DNA of 64,000 nt from Streptomyces cinerochromogenes (lineage in GTDB: Bacteria; Actinomycetota; Actinomycetes; Streptomycetales; Streptomycetaceae): contig NZ_BMRM01000021.1 of the NCBI RefSeq assembly GCF_014648635.1, positions 111,398 to 175,397 on the forward strand, given 5' to 3'. Below, in pieces: positions 1 to 9,460 of this stretch. Position numbers and translations under genes: made by a program. Numbering within the stretch: the first letter of the stretch is position 1; each line of letters opens with the position of its first letter. The notes below the pieces were generated by a model that ran no database searches, had not been told where the DNA came from, and saw only the letters and a list, made by a program, of their open reading frames with translations.

Positions 1-272
1 GTACCTGCGGTGGCGCCCCTCAGCCGTCGATCGGGGGAATGTCGTCCAGGCCGCTCCGGAGAGAACCTGATGGATCGTGTCGTCCAGGGCACTGGCCGCG
101 TCAACGACGGTCTCCAGGCCGTTGGGGAGCAGGTCCTTCTTTCGGTTCCAGTCGCGCAGGTGGCCGACGTCGACGTGCGCAAGGCACTCAGCATCGCGAG
201 GTTGCGGCCGAACTTCTCGCGCAGGCCGGCCACGATGGCCGATTGCCGAGGCGCGGTTGCCGCGGAGCACGA

Positions 273-1152
273 TCAGGCGCGTGTCGCTGGTCCCCAGGGT
301 GCCGTGCGCGGCCTCAGACACCCGCGTCTCACCCGGATGCGGTTCTCGTGGAAGTGCTCCCAGTCCATGACCAGGCGGAAGCGGCGGTGGGCCTCCAGGC
401 GCTCCGCGTCGGGCGGCTCCTCGCCGCGCTGGACACGGGCATCGCCGGATTTCACGAGCTCCGCGAGAGCGAGCCGGACGTCGTCGCCCTGGCCCGTAGC
501 TGCCGCCAGCCGGTCCACGGAGGTGAGGGTCTCTGTCGGTTCACCCGGATCCGTAGCCCGCCCCGCACAGTGTGGCTGTCGGTGTGCGAGGAGCGAGGGT
601 TTGGACGAGGCGGAGCACGTCACCCATCGCCGTCCCGGTCCGGGGAAGGTGGTCAGCCCGCGCAAGGAAGACGAGGGCGCGGTACTCGGCGAGCGGCCGG
701 TGCTGGTCCTCGTCCAGGACGAAGGCGACGGTGTGGCCGTCGCCTCCCGGGATGACCGCGCGGGGCTGGGACGCGCGCAGGTTGGGCCAGTAGCGGCCGT
801 GTGCGAACCCGGAAGCCACCCGCCAGGCGGCGCCCACCTTCACGGCGGTCAGGCCCGCGGCCGGTGCGGCGGTGAGCAGGATCTGGTGGGTCCTGGGTGC
901 GGACAGCGGGGCCAGGCCGAGCTGCTCGGCGAGGGCGCGTATTTCGGCCCGGCGCTGCCCACCGGTCATGCCGCCGCCGGATGGGAGGTGGCCGGTGTCC
1001 GTCTCGTGCTGCTGCCGGTTGCGCATGTCCTCGTCCCACAGCGACAGGGCGCGGCGTCGGCGCTTGCTGCCCCCGGCAAGGTAGTCCGCCAGCGCGAGCA
1101 GGCCGAGGCTGATGCCGTGGAAGTGGCCCCGCTTCGTGAGCCGGAACGTCAT
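273..1152 (-). pseudogene. Frameshifted hypothetical gene
   Basis: Two minus-strand reading frames look like one broken gene. The first begins at ATG 1152, behind a GGGAGC ribosome-binding site, and reads in one frame to about 541. Its interior contains WRVASGFAHGRYWPNL and AVIPGGDGHTVAFVLDED. The second frame overlaps it from 665 to 273 and contains a likely helix-turn-helix stretch (DVRLALAELVKSGDARV) followed by a conserved-looking MDWEHFHENRI. The most economical reading is a frameshift near base 600. I do not recognise the family and propose no function. It may instead be two overlapping fragments of different genes. No second copy is visible in the window. Confidence 0.4.
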
Positions 1153-1208
1153 GTGAGCTCCCAGCCGGTGCTGGCCTGCATCCTGCTTCGCCGTGTTCCC
1201 TACCGGCT

Positions 1209-1400
1209 GACCGGCGGGAGACCCTCTCCGCAGGCCAGAAGGAGGTGAACCGGTACCACGCAAAGATCCGGGCCCTCGTCGAGCAGGCCGTCGCCACCCT
1301 CAAGTCCTGGCGGCTCCTCCGCAAACTGCGGTGCTCGACCACCCGGTTCACCAACCTCGTCCAGGCCGTCCTCACCCCTCATCTGACCAGCTCAGAGTGA
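1209..1400 (+). mobile_element. IS5-type transposase C-terminal remnant
   Basis: An open frame without a start codon reads LSAGQKEVNRYHAKIRALVEQ and then AVATLKSWRLLRKLRCSTTR before a TGA at 1398-1400. This is the characteristic C-terminal end of Streptomyces IS5-superfamily DDE transposases, which carry the final catalytic Glu in the RALVEQ region. Everything upstream (catalytic Asp residues, N-terminus, left inverted repeat) is missing, so it is a dead fragment. It is one of several insertion-sequence relics that mark the left part of this window as degraded. Confidence 0.75.
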
Positions 1401-1484
1401 GGGTGGAAAGCCTCACTGTCGCCCAGGGCCCCTGGCAGAGGTGCTCGACTGGGCCGTCCGGCACATTGCGGCGGCACGTGGCGA

Positions 1485-3063
1485 TCAGCGAGATGAGCGT
1501 GGAGAGCCAGTTCTCGTCGTCGTGCTCGGCAGTGTTCGTCCAGACCTCGATGCGGAACCCGCCCGGCGCGTTCTGATCTCGCGCGTGCAGTACAGCGCGA
1601 TGGCCGACACGCCTATGGCGAGGGGGACCCATTGCGGCTGGACGAAACCGACGTACTGAAACCAGACCCGACTACCCGAGACCAGCTGTGTGGATGATCC
1701 CCATACCGCGGCGGCGTTGACGCCGACGAGGGCGTAGCCGATTCCGCGCGTCCGGCGTTCCGTCCGGGAAGTGAGGGCCGCGGCCATTGCCAGGAGGCCC
1801 GCCAGCGACAGCATGGAGATCCCGCCAGGGGGCAGCCAGTAGCCCCAGTCGATGCTGTCGTCCGCCGCGGCGGACGCGACCACCATGGCGTAGGCGCAGA
1901 AGAGGAGCGCCGACGGGAGAAACCGGAGCGGCAGGGCCACGCGTGCCTGCCAACGGGGTCTTGCCTGCACGGCGAACCATACGATCAGCCCCACAGTGGC
2001 GATGGCGACTGCGCCGACGCCGCTGGCTACGTCGCGGCCGTCATAGGCTCCGTCGATATTGGCCGCGGTCACCGTGGCGGCCACCAGCATGATGAGGAAC
2101 CAGACCGCGATCGCGATCCAGGACCGCGGCGCAACGGGCTTCCGGGGAGAGGGGCCACCGGGGGACGACGACGGCCGAACCTCTGTCAGCAGTGCGGTGG
2201 CCGCCGGCACGGGCTCGGGCGCGTCCGCAAGCCTCCGCAGGGCCTGAGCGGCGTCGGCGGCACTCGCGTACCGCTCTGTGGGATCCTTGCGCAAAAGTCT
2301 GAGCAGGACAGCGTCCCAGGCCTCTGGCACACCCGCGGCCACGGAACTGGGGGCGGGTGGCTGCTGGCTCAGATGCGCCGTCAGATAGCCGACGTTGTCC
2401 GGTGCCTGGAACGGCAACCTGCCGGTGACCAGCTCGAAGAGCAGGCAGCCCAGAGCGTACAGATCGCTCCTCGGTTCCGGGTGGCCGCGCGCCTGCTCCG
2501 GCGCCATGTACGGGGGCGTGCCCACGATGAATCCGGTCTGGGTCAGCCGGTCAGCAGTCGCGTAGGGGTCGGCGGCGCGTGCGACACCGAAGTCGAGGAC
2601 CTTCACCGTTCCGGAAGGTGTGACGAGGATGTTGGACGGCTTGATGTCCCGGTGCATGATGCCGTGAGCGTGCGCGTCACCCAATGCGTCACATATCTGA
2701 GCGCCCCACCGGGCCGCCTCGGCCAGGTCGACGGAGCCTTCGCGGAGCTTGACGTCGAGCCCTTCGCCCCGCACCAACTCCATGACCAGAAAGGGCACGG
2801 TGCCTCTCTGCGTATCGCTCTCGCCGAGATCGTGGACGGACACAATGTACGGATGCTGGAGCCGGGCGGTGATCCGTGCTTCGCGCAGGAAACGGGCGCG
2901 GGCCTCATCCCCACGGCTTTCCCCCCCCGGCGAGAAGGGAGATCACTTTGACAGCGACCTGCCGGTCCAGCGTCTCGTCCCGCGCCTCCCAGACCTCGCC
3001 CATGCCGCCCTCGCCAAGCTGCCGGACCAACCGGTAACGGCCTCCCAGAAGCTGGCCCTCCAC
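1485..3063 (-). pseudogene. Ser/Thr protein kinase with membrane C-terminus, frameshifted
   Basis: A Hanks-type (PknB-like) kinase. The likely start is GTG 3063 behind a GGGAGG. The N-lobe reads LLGGRYRLVRQLGEGGMGEV (glycine loop) and VAVKVISLLAG (ATP lysine). The catalytic loop HRDIKPSN, DFG and APE motifs follow in another frame. The frames meet at a run of eight G (bases 2921-2928); removing one G restores a 525-residue protein that continues through the alpha-C region (ARARFLREARITARLQHPYI). After the kinase domain (about 270 residues) come roughly six hydrophobic segments, so it would be a membrane kinase with an unusual polytopic tail in place of PASTA repeats. The homopolymer could be a sequencing error or slipped-strand variation, so the gene may be intact in the cell. 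Confidence 0.8.
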
Positions 3064-3400
3064 CGCGCCCTCCCCGTCGTGGACTCACCTGTGCGCCGTC
3101 GCCCCGAGCCCCTCGATCATGGCACGCGGCGCAGAGCGCCACCCGCAACATCTGAGATTCAGAAGGCGTTATCAGGCGGGAACTCCTGTTTGGTGCCGCT
3201 CGGACGAGGCTCATGCGCCTGGCCGGCCGTGAGCCTCTTCGAGGCCGAGCCCCAGACGCAGGTCACCCGCAGCGAGACCCAATGCACCCGTGCCTCCCAA
3301 GCCATCGACACCGGATGCTCTGGTCGCCAACTCACGCGCTCAATCGCCAAATGAAGCGCTCAGTCACACGGGGGCTCGCGGGCTGTTCGGGGTGCGGCGA
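3064..3400. other. Gene-poor stretch between kinase and tpg remnant
   Basis: This stretch of about 340 bases holds the presumed promoter of the kinase on the minus strand. A short minus-strand open frame (3159-3350) has no recognisable features. I see no RNA gene, repeat or clear promoter elements. Confidence 0.4.
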
Positions 3401-3862
3401 CTACAGGTCGAAACCGAGGTGCTCGATGTCCGTGAAGCGGACCTCTTCCAGGCTGTCGGCACGGCGGCCGCGGTCCTGGAAGTACACCTCCTTGAGTCCT
3501 TCGGCCACGATCTCCTGGAGCTGCTGGTCGGTGGCGCCGGCCTCCTGGGCCTCGAAGAGACGAGCGGCGGAGTGGGGCGGCAGCGCGACGGTCAGGTGCC
3601 GGACACGGTCCTCATCCGTCGACCCGATCGGCGCGGTGTAGCCCATGCGGGCCCGGGTGTCGATGACGGTGCCTCCGGTCGTCGCTGCCGTCCGCCGGGC
3701 TCTGGCGCGGATCTGGGGCTGCCACCGCTTCTTGACCTCGTGCTCCAGGCGCGCGGCGAGGTCCGGGCGGCGCTTCTTGATCTGGTCCTTCACGTACCGT
3801 TCAACGGTGCGCTGGGAGATCCGCAGCAGTTGGACGACCGCCTTGGTGCTCTTTGGCAGGCA
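3401..3862 (-). pseudogene. tpg: Telomere terminal protein Tpg, 5'-truncated
   Basis: The frame reads KSTKAVVQLLRISQRTVERY (helix-turn-helix), KDQIKKRRPDLAARL, KKRWQPQIRARARR, RARMGYTAPIGSTDE and ends LEEVRFTDIEHLGFDL. This is the conserved body of Streptomyces Tpg, the roughly 184-residue protein that caps the 5' ends of linear chromosomes and plasmids and primes telomere replication with Tap. About the first 35-40 residues of the usual protein, including its N-terminal start, are absent: upstream of about 3856 the sequence belongs to a different frame and gene. An internal ATG at 3793 gives 130 residues without the helix-turn-helix. It is probably non-functional. Its presence suggests a chromosome arm or a former linear-plasmid segment. 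Confidence 0.85.
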
Positions 3863-4310
3863 CGTCCAGGACCAGGCCGCCGGTGCAGTACGCCAGCACT
3901 TGCCCGTCGGCGCCGACGACCGCGAGCGGTCCGCTTTTGAAGCGCGGGTCGGTGCCGCCCGCCAGGGTGTTGGCGGGGGCAGCCTTCCGCGTGCCCGGGC
4001 GGCGTGACGTCGACGTGCGCCTGGCGGTGCGCGCCAGGCGCGGCACGGCCTGCTCGGCAGGAGCAGCGGTCTGGGTGTTCTCGGGTGCGGTCATGCCCGC
4101 AGCCTCGGAGGCCGCGCGTGTGGACAGAGTCCGCTCTGTCGGAGCGGACTCGCAGGTGAAGGTGGTCGGCGCCGCGCCCGCTGCCGCCGCGGCCGCGGGG
4201 TAGAGCCCCGCCAGCTTGTTCAGCAACCTGGCGTACGCCTCCCGCTCCGGGCCACGCGGCTCGGCCGGCTTCTTCAGCGGCTCCCGCCCGGACACCGTCG
4301 CCCGGCGCAC
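3801..4310 (-). pseudogene. Truncated hypothetical gene fused onto the tpg remnant
   Basis: An Ala/Thr-rich minus-strand frame of 169 residues runs into the tpg sequence out of frame. Its C-terminal part, DPRFKSGPLAVVGADGQVLA followed by YCTGGLVLDVPAK, looks like conserved protein, but the text after it (EHQGGRPTAADLPAHR) is just tpg sequence in the wrong frame. The junction lies near 3856-3862. It therefore appears to be the 5' part of an unknown gene joined by deletion to tpg. I do not recognise the family; proteins associated with replication or telomeres are one possibility, from context only. Confidence 0.4.
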
Positions 4311-5105
4311 GCTCGAAATCCGGCTCAGCCCCAGCTGTCAGGCAGGGTGGATACGCGCCTGGCCCACTCACCCTGGCGTCCGCATCGAAATCGCCGGTCC
4401 TAACGCACACCCGCGGAGCGCTGTTGCAACAGCACAGCCGAAGGACAACGTAGTGACGACGACAATGATCGCCGCCCCCCACCCTCGGAATCTGCGCGCC
4501 TGCTATTACCCATCCTTCGGACATCCCGGCAAGGAGTGCTTCGACGGCGCCAGCTGACCAAGCCGGTGCCGCCGAAGCAGGCCAGCATCCGTCTCCAGCC
4601 CCTCCTGCGGGCGTCCAGGACCCCGGCCCCCGCCAACGCAGCCGGGCCGGTCCGCGCGGGGCGGCAAGCCGTCACCGGCGGACCAGGAGACCGCGGCTGT
4701 GCTGTACGAGCATCTGGTGGCTTCATTCACGGGTCGTGACAGCGGTTGTTCACGGGATCGGGAGTCACCCCGATCGACGGTCGGGTGATGTTCACGAGTT
4801 TTGACAGCACTGCGGTTCTTGCTGGGACAGCATCGGGATGCTCCTGGTGAAAGGGGCTGTTCATACCGCAGATGTCGAAGCATCGGCCGTTCCGGGTCGC
4901 AGCCGGCGGGTGACTCCCTCCGGGGACTTCTCCGGCACTCTGCGAAGTCCTTCGCCGGGCAAGCCACACTCCGGGCGCCGGGCTTTCCCCAGTACAGAGG
5001 GGGGCTGGCCCCACCATCGACCGGCCCGCTGCCCGGATGGTCCGGCAGGCACCGGACGACGAGGCTGAATGCATACGGATCCACCAAGCAAAAAGGGAAC
5101 CCTCT
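4311..5105. other. Gene-free stretch upstream of the protease
   Basis: About 800 bases with no supportable gene on either strand; the open frames here are high-GC artefacts. The segment next to the protease should carry its promoter. A TTGACA at 4801-4806 is present but has no matching -10 at the usual distance. An AGGGAA about 7 bases before GTG 5106 can serve as ribosome-binding site. Confidence 0.4.
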
Positions 5106-6074
5106 GTGTTCAGCTTCAAGCCGCTGCGTCGCCGTACCGCCCGCACCGCTGCCGTCGGCGCTCTGGCCATTGCGGCCTGCGTCATCGTCATGACCGGCAG
5201 CGCCGGAGCCATCGTCAACGGGTCGGACTCCACCGAGAGGTACCCGTTCATGGCGGTCATCCCGGCATCGGCCCCGGACCAGGGTCTGATCGATGGGAAC
5301 TGTGGGGCGTCGCTGATCGACCAGCAGTGGGTGCTGACGGCAGCCCACTGCGTGAAGGGCGAGGGGCTCAAGCTGGACGGCATCGTGCGGGTCGGCAGCG
5401 ACCACCGCAAGTCCGGCGGCACCGTCCGGAAGATCGACCGGACCTACGTCCATCCCGGCTATGTGAACGGCGACAACAAGGCCGCCAACAAAAACGACAT
5501 CGCGCTGATACGCCTGGACCGCCCGGTCGCCCAGCAACCCATCAAGATCGCCGAGCAGGCAGGGCGGCCCGGCACGCCGACCCGGCTCCTGGGCTTCGGC
5601 ACCACCGTCGACACCAAGTTCAAGTTCCCGGACCGGCTGCAGGAGCTGAACACCCGCAGGGGCGCCGAGTCCGAGTGCGCGCCCGGGTACGCGGACCGGA
5701 CCCGGCTGTGCACGATCACCACCGTGCCCAAGGCCATGGCGTGCTTCGGGGACTCCGGCGGACCGCAGGTCCAAAAGGGCCGGAACGGCCGCTGGGAGCT
5801 GATCGGCGTCACCTCGGGGCCTGGCGCCCCGAACGTGCCGTGCTCGCAGGGCCCCGGCCTCTACACCAGCGCGCCCGCATATGCGGGCTGGATCGACAAG
5901 ACCATGAAGACCAACAGCGCTCCGTCGACTACGGCCAAGGGCTCCGACCTCGCCGAGACCGGCACGAACGACAACACCGCGGCGATTGCCGGCGTGGCCG
6001 CCACGCTGATCGCCGCCGGTGGCGGCGGCACCACCCTCGCCATACGCCGCCGCAAGACCCGCCACGCCGCCTGA
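5106..6074 (+). CDS. Secreted trypsin-like serine protease with LAxTG sorting signal
   Basis: A 322-residue S1-family (chymotrypsin-fold) protease. The GTG start gives a basic N-terminus and hydrophobic signal segment ending near GSAGA, directly before IVNGSDS. That resembles the IVGG-type mature N-terminus of trypsins, so little or no pro-region is present. The triad is visible: His in LTAAHC, Asp in NDIALIRL, Ser in CFGDSGGP. The C-terminus carries LAETG, a hydrophobic stretch and an RRRK tail. That is the LAxTG signal of class E sortases, so the enzyme is predicted to be linked to peptidoglycan. No sortase gene is in the window. Neighbouring genes are unrelated, so it is probably monocistronic. 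The target is unknown. Confidence 0.9.
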   Translation: MFSFKPLRRRTARTAAVGALAIAACVIVMTGSAGAIVNGSDSTERYPFMAVIPASAPDQGLIDGNCGASLIDQQWVLTAAHCVKGEGLKLDGIVRVGSDHRKSGGTVRKIDRTYVHPGYVNGDNKAANKNDIALIRLDRPVAQQPIKIAEQAGRPGTPTRLLGFGTTVDTKFKFPDRLQELNTRRGAESECAPGYADRTRLCTITTVPKAMACFGDSGGPQVQKGRNGRWELIGVTSGPGAPNVPCSQGPGLYTSAPAYAGWIDKTMKTNSAPSTTAKGSDLAETGTNDNTAAIAGVAATLIAAGGGGTTLAIRRRKTRHAA

Positions 6075-6534
6075 GCGCACCGCGCCCCGCCCCTGGACCC
6101 CAGCGCTGCCGTCATTTCTCTTGAACATCCGCGAGTCGGCCGGTGGCCGACTGCTGCTGAAACTCATCGACAAACGCTGTCGGTGAAAGCGAACGAACCA
6201 AGCTGGCGTTCGGCGACGTCGGGGAGGACCAGGAGCACGGCCAGGAGCAGGAGTTCTTCATCAGCGGACTTCGACCACCTATGCAGATGGCTACGGCGCC
6301 GGCAGCTCGTGCCGCGCATCGCCCAGCGAGGCATCGAGCCATCCGGCCGCCTGGGCCGGCACCGCTGAGTGGTTGAGCGCATCATGTCCTGGCTGAACGG
6401 GTGCCGTCGCCTGCACCGACGCCACGAGCGCAAGGCCGAACACTTCCTGGCCTTCGTTGGTATCGCCGGCATGCTCATCTGCCACCGCCGATGCGGTACA
6501 GGCGCCCTGGAGGTGGTTGGCTAGGCTCCGGATC
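6075..6534. other. Gene-free stretch
   Basis: Some 460 bases between the protease and the SUKH gene. No convincing gene, RNA or clear terminator hairpin is visible. Confidence 0.35.
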
Positions 6535-6972
6535 ATGTGGAGACAGGCAGCGACAGCGGTCTTTCCCGGCGTGGGCTTCCGGGAACCGGCCCAGGCATCC
6601 GATCTCGTCGCGGCGGAGACGCGACTCAGGCGAACGCTGCCGGCGGAGCTTCGGCAATTGCTTCTCGAAAGCAATGGGGTAATCGGGCACACTCACGTGG
6701 ACACCGTCTGGCCCATCGATCAGATCGTCGAGAGGAACCTGCTCTTCTGGTCCGACCAGACGTTCGCGCAGCTCTACATGACGTTCGACGCCTTCCTCTT
6801 CTTCGGGGACAACGGAGGCGGCGACCAGTTCGCCTTCGTGCAGAAGCCCGAGCGTCCCGACATCTTCGTCTGGGAGCACGAGAGCGACAGTCGTCGATGG
6901 GTCGCCAACAACCTGCAGGACTACCTCGTCCGTTCGCTCCAAGCCGGTGGCGACGACTGGTATCAGCTGTAA
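6535..6972 (+). CDS. SMI1/KNR4 (SUKH) family protein
   Basis: A 145-residue cytosolic protein starting at ATG 6535 (MWRQAATAVFPGVGF). The family pattern is present: an N-terminal helix with AETRLRRTLPAELRQLLLES followed by NGV, then the central FFGDNGGGDQFAF, which matches the conserved F-x-x-xGGGD-x-FAF signature of SUKH proteins, and a final VWEHESD...DYLVRSL. Bacterial SUKH proteins are commonly immunity proteins of contact-dependent or polymorphic toxin systems, though many stand alone. Next to it on the opposite strand is a broken secreted protein of a type seen in such systems, so this may be an orphaned immunity gene. That link is inference. Confidence 0.75.
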   Translation: MWRQAATAVFPGVGFREPAQASDLVAAETRLRRTLPAELRQLLLESNGVIGHTHVDTVWPIDQIVERNLLFWSDQTFAQLYMTFDAFLFFGDNGGGDQFAFVQKPERPDIFVWEHESDSRRWVANNLQDYLVRSLQAGGDDWYQL

Positions 6973-6984
6973 CCCGGCCGGCCC

Positions 6985-7645
6985 CCGATCATGAGCCGAC
7001 ACCACGTGCGGGGATGGTCCCTGCACGGCGCCGCCCACCTGGGGTTGGTGAACTTCCAGTGGGCTGTCCCCGTCCCGTTGCCCTTGTCGCCCTGGGCCGG
7101 GCCTTGATCGTGGTGTCGAACAAGAACTGTCCGTCGGCCTCCTTGTCCTGTCCCGTCTTCCGGGAGGGGAACTTGCCGTCGTTGACCTTGCACTTGCCTT
7201 TGCACGTGCCCTTGCCGTTCGCGCTGCCGCCCTTGGCGTCGCCGGAAGCGCCGACCTGCACCAGTTCGACCTGGTGGGCCCACCTCTCGATGCTGTGGTC
7301 GCTGTAGGCGTAGGCGATGGCCAGGTAGTGCATCTTGCCGGTGACCCGCCCGGTGTGGACATCGCGCACGGTGACGTCGGCGGCGAAGATGCCGCATGCC
7401 TTGAAGCGGGTGTCGTAGCAGGTGTTGTTGGCGCCGTGGTCGTCGCACCAGTCCGGTGCCGGCCAGGCCGTGATCGCTGCCTGACGGTCGGCAGCGGACG
7501 GCTTCGTCCAGGAGACACAGGCGAGGGGCTTGCTGCTCCCGTCGTCACGTGCCGCCTCAGCTGGGCGTCGCAGGCGGCCTTCGCTTGGGCAGCAGTCGTC
7601 GTCGGCGTGATGGCCGCGGGCGCCGGCGCGTCGGCCCGGCAGGCT
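6985..7645 (-). pseudogene. Broken secreted protein fragment (possible NucA/NucB-type toxin)
   Basis: Minus-strand reading starts abruptly at the IS21 relic (about 7645) and runs through ACVSWTKPSAADRQAAITAW, WCDDHGANNTCYDTRFKACG and VHTGRVTGKMHYLAIAYAYS to ADGQFLFDTTIKARP. There the frame changes near 7090, and the sequence continues as NGTGTAHWKFTNPRWAAP in another frame. The pattern of paired Cys and a beta-rich region recalls the region before the nuclease domain of secreted actinomycete NucA/NucB-type proteins. I infer this family only weakly. The 5' end is lost to the insertion element, the 3' end is frameshifted, and no nuclease motif is visible. The adjacent SUKH gene could be its former immunity partner. 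Confidence 0.45.
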
Positions 7646-8450
7646 GCGACGGCGATGTGGGGCTTGCCGACTCCGGGCGGGCCGAGCAGGGCCGCGTTCG
7701 CCTTGGCTTCGACTAACGACAAGGGTGGACAGGTCCTTCACCTTGCGCGGGTCGAGGTCGGGCTGAAAGGAAGAGGCTTCCGGCGGCGTCGACGAGGCAG
7801 TTCTTGCCGACCGGTCGCAGGTGCCGCTGGGTGACGGCATAGGGCGTCTCGGGCAGCGGCCGCGAGGCCATGTGGTCCCGGACAGCCCCAGGCCGATGAC
7901 CCCGCCGTGGGTGTGGTGGGTCCGGGCCCGCCACACAGGCATCCAGGCCGTGAACGCGGAGTCCAACTCCTTGAGGGAGGCACATGCCTGGCCGGCCAGG
8001 ACGTGGTCCCGGACGATGTCGACCTGCCGCTCGGCCCGGCCTGTGCCGGTGGGGGAACAGGCTGCCAGGACCTCGATGCCGAAGTCGTAGTGCCCTGCGA
8101 ACGCGACCGCATCCGGGTGCAGCGGAACGGCATCCGGACCTTCGGGATCCCGGCGTGGGCGAGGATCTTGCCCTCATCTCCCCGGTCGGCTTGCGCCTGG
8201 GCTCCGGGAATGAACCTCGAACCGGCGGTGCGGACCCGCCAGTTCATCGGGAACGATGCCGACCTCTTCCGCGATCCGGGGCCGGGCTTCGTGCAGGTGG
8301 AGCTTCACACGCTGGTAGTTGCCAGTGGATCCGTGCTCCTGGACCAGCCGTTCATGGACGACGGCACCCTTGGTCGGGGTTTCCGCCCGTAGCATCGCGT
8401 CGATCCCGGATCCCCACGTACGGGCAGGGCGGTCAGTTCCTCGAAGGCAG
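7625..8450 (-). mobile_element. Degenerate IS21-family element (istA and istB fragments)
   Basis: Reading the minus strand from about 8450 down, pieces of an IS21 IstA transposase appear in changing frames: AMLRAETPTKGAVVHERLVQ, GAQAQADRGDEGKILAHAGI, then GRAERQVDIVRDHVLAGQ and LKELDSAFTAWMPVWRARTH. These are followed by an IstB start at about 7722-7650 with NAALLGPPGVGKPHIAVA. The Walker A of IstB has Pro where Thr is expected, and IstB then breaks into the neighbouring fragment. Frameshifts and deletions make the element inactive. No terminal inverted repeats were identified. A separate IstB tail lies at 15.9 kb. Confidence 0.75.
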
Positions 8451-8693
8451 ACGAGTTGCCGCCGGTCCTGGCAGGCGTGTGCCGGCGCGGACGAAACCTC
8501 ACTAGATTTATTGCTTTGCCCGGTGATGCCCGGCGCATCGTGCGTGGGCATGCGTGGGCAGAAGCGCCCATAGATTCTCCGTGCGCTCTCCCGGTTCCCG
8601 TGGGTGACGGAAATGATGAGCACACCGCACATGAACCAGGTGATCCGCGGTCCCCTGTCCCCCGGCCGGGCGGACTGACGGCGGAAGGAGTCC

Positions 8694-9452
8694 ATGGTGT
8701 TGCTTCTCATCTCCCCGGACGGTGTCGAGGAGGCCCTCGACTGCGCGAAGGCGGCGGAGCACCTCGACATCGTCGACGTCAAGAAGCCCGACGAGGGCTC
8801 GCTCGGTGCCAACTTCCCCTGGGTGATCCGGGAGATCCGCGACGCGGTACCGGCGGACAAACCGGTGTCCGCGACCGTGGGGGATGTCCCGTACAAGCCC
8901 GGCACGGTGGCGCAGGCCGCACTCGGCGCGGTCGTCTCCGGCGCCACGTACATCAAGGTCGGCCTTTACGGATGCACGACGCCCGACCAGGGCATCGACG
9001 TCATGCGCGCGGTCGTCCGGGCGGTGAAGGACCACCGCCCCGAAGCGCTCGTCGTCGCCTCCGGCTACGCCGACGCCCACCGGATCGGCTGCGTCAACCC
9101 GCTCGCCCTGCCCGACATCGCCGCCCGCTCCGGCACCGACGCCGCCATGCTCGACACCGCGATCAAGGACGGGACGCGGCTGTTCGACCACGTGCCGCCT
9201 GACGCCTGCGCCGAGTTCGTCCGGCTGGCCCACACGGCCGGCCTGCTCGCCGCCCTCGCGGGCAGTGTGAAGCAGGCCGACCTCGGCCCGCTGACCCGCA
9301 TCGGTACGGACATCGTCGGGGTGCGCGGAGCGGTCTGCGAGGGCGGCGACCGCAACGCCGGACGGATTCAGCCGCACCTGGTGGCCGCCTTCCGGACGGA
9401 GATGGACCGGCAGGCCCGCGAGCACGCGGCCGGCGTCACCGCCGGGAGCTGA
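8694..9452 (+). CDS. mfnB: (5-formylfuran-3-yl)methyl phosphate synthase, MfnB-like
   Basis: A 252-residue TIM-barrel protein of the MfnB family. In methanogens MfnB joins two glyceraldehyde 3-phosphates into 4-(hydroxymethyl)-2-furancarboxaldehyde phosphate, the first step of methanofuran synthesis. Family lysines are in place: K30/K31 in DIVDVKKPDEGSLGA, K88 in YIKVGLYG and K158 in LDTAIKDG. The start is set by GGAAGGAG just before ATG 8694. It heads a plus-strand operon with an aldehyde dehydrogenase relic, an alcohol dehydrogenase and a methyltransferase, ended by a hairpin at 12043. Streptomyces do not make methanofuran, so a furan-containing metabolite is the likely end product. That product is inference. 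Confidence 0.85.
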   Translation: MVLLLISPDGVEEALDCAKAAEHLDIVDVKKPDEGSLGANFPWVIREIRDAVPADKPVSATVGDVPYKPGTVAQAALGAVVSGATYIKVGLYGCTTPDQGIDVMRAVVRAVKDHRPEALVVASGYADAHRIGCVNPLALPDIAARSGTDAAMLDTAIKDGTRLFDHVPPDACAEFVRLAHTAGLLAALAGSVKQADLGPLTRIGTDIVGVRGAVCEGGDRNAGRIQPHLVAAFRTEMDRQAREHAAGVTAGS

Positions 9453-9460
9453 CCGCCGGC

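Noticed and set aside
4801..4830. TTGACA promoter upstream of the protease gene
   Set aside because: No acceptable -10 element lies 16-19 bases downstream, and the start codon is about 300 bases away.
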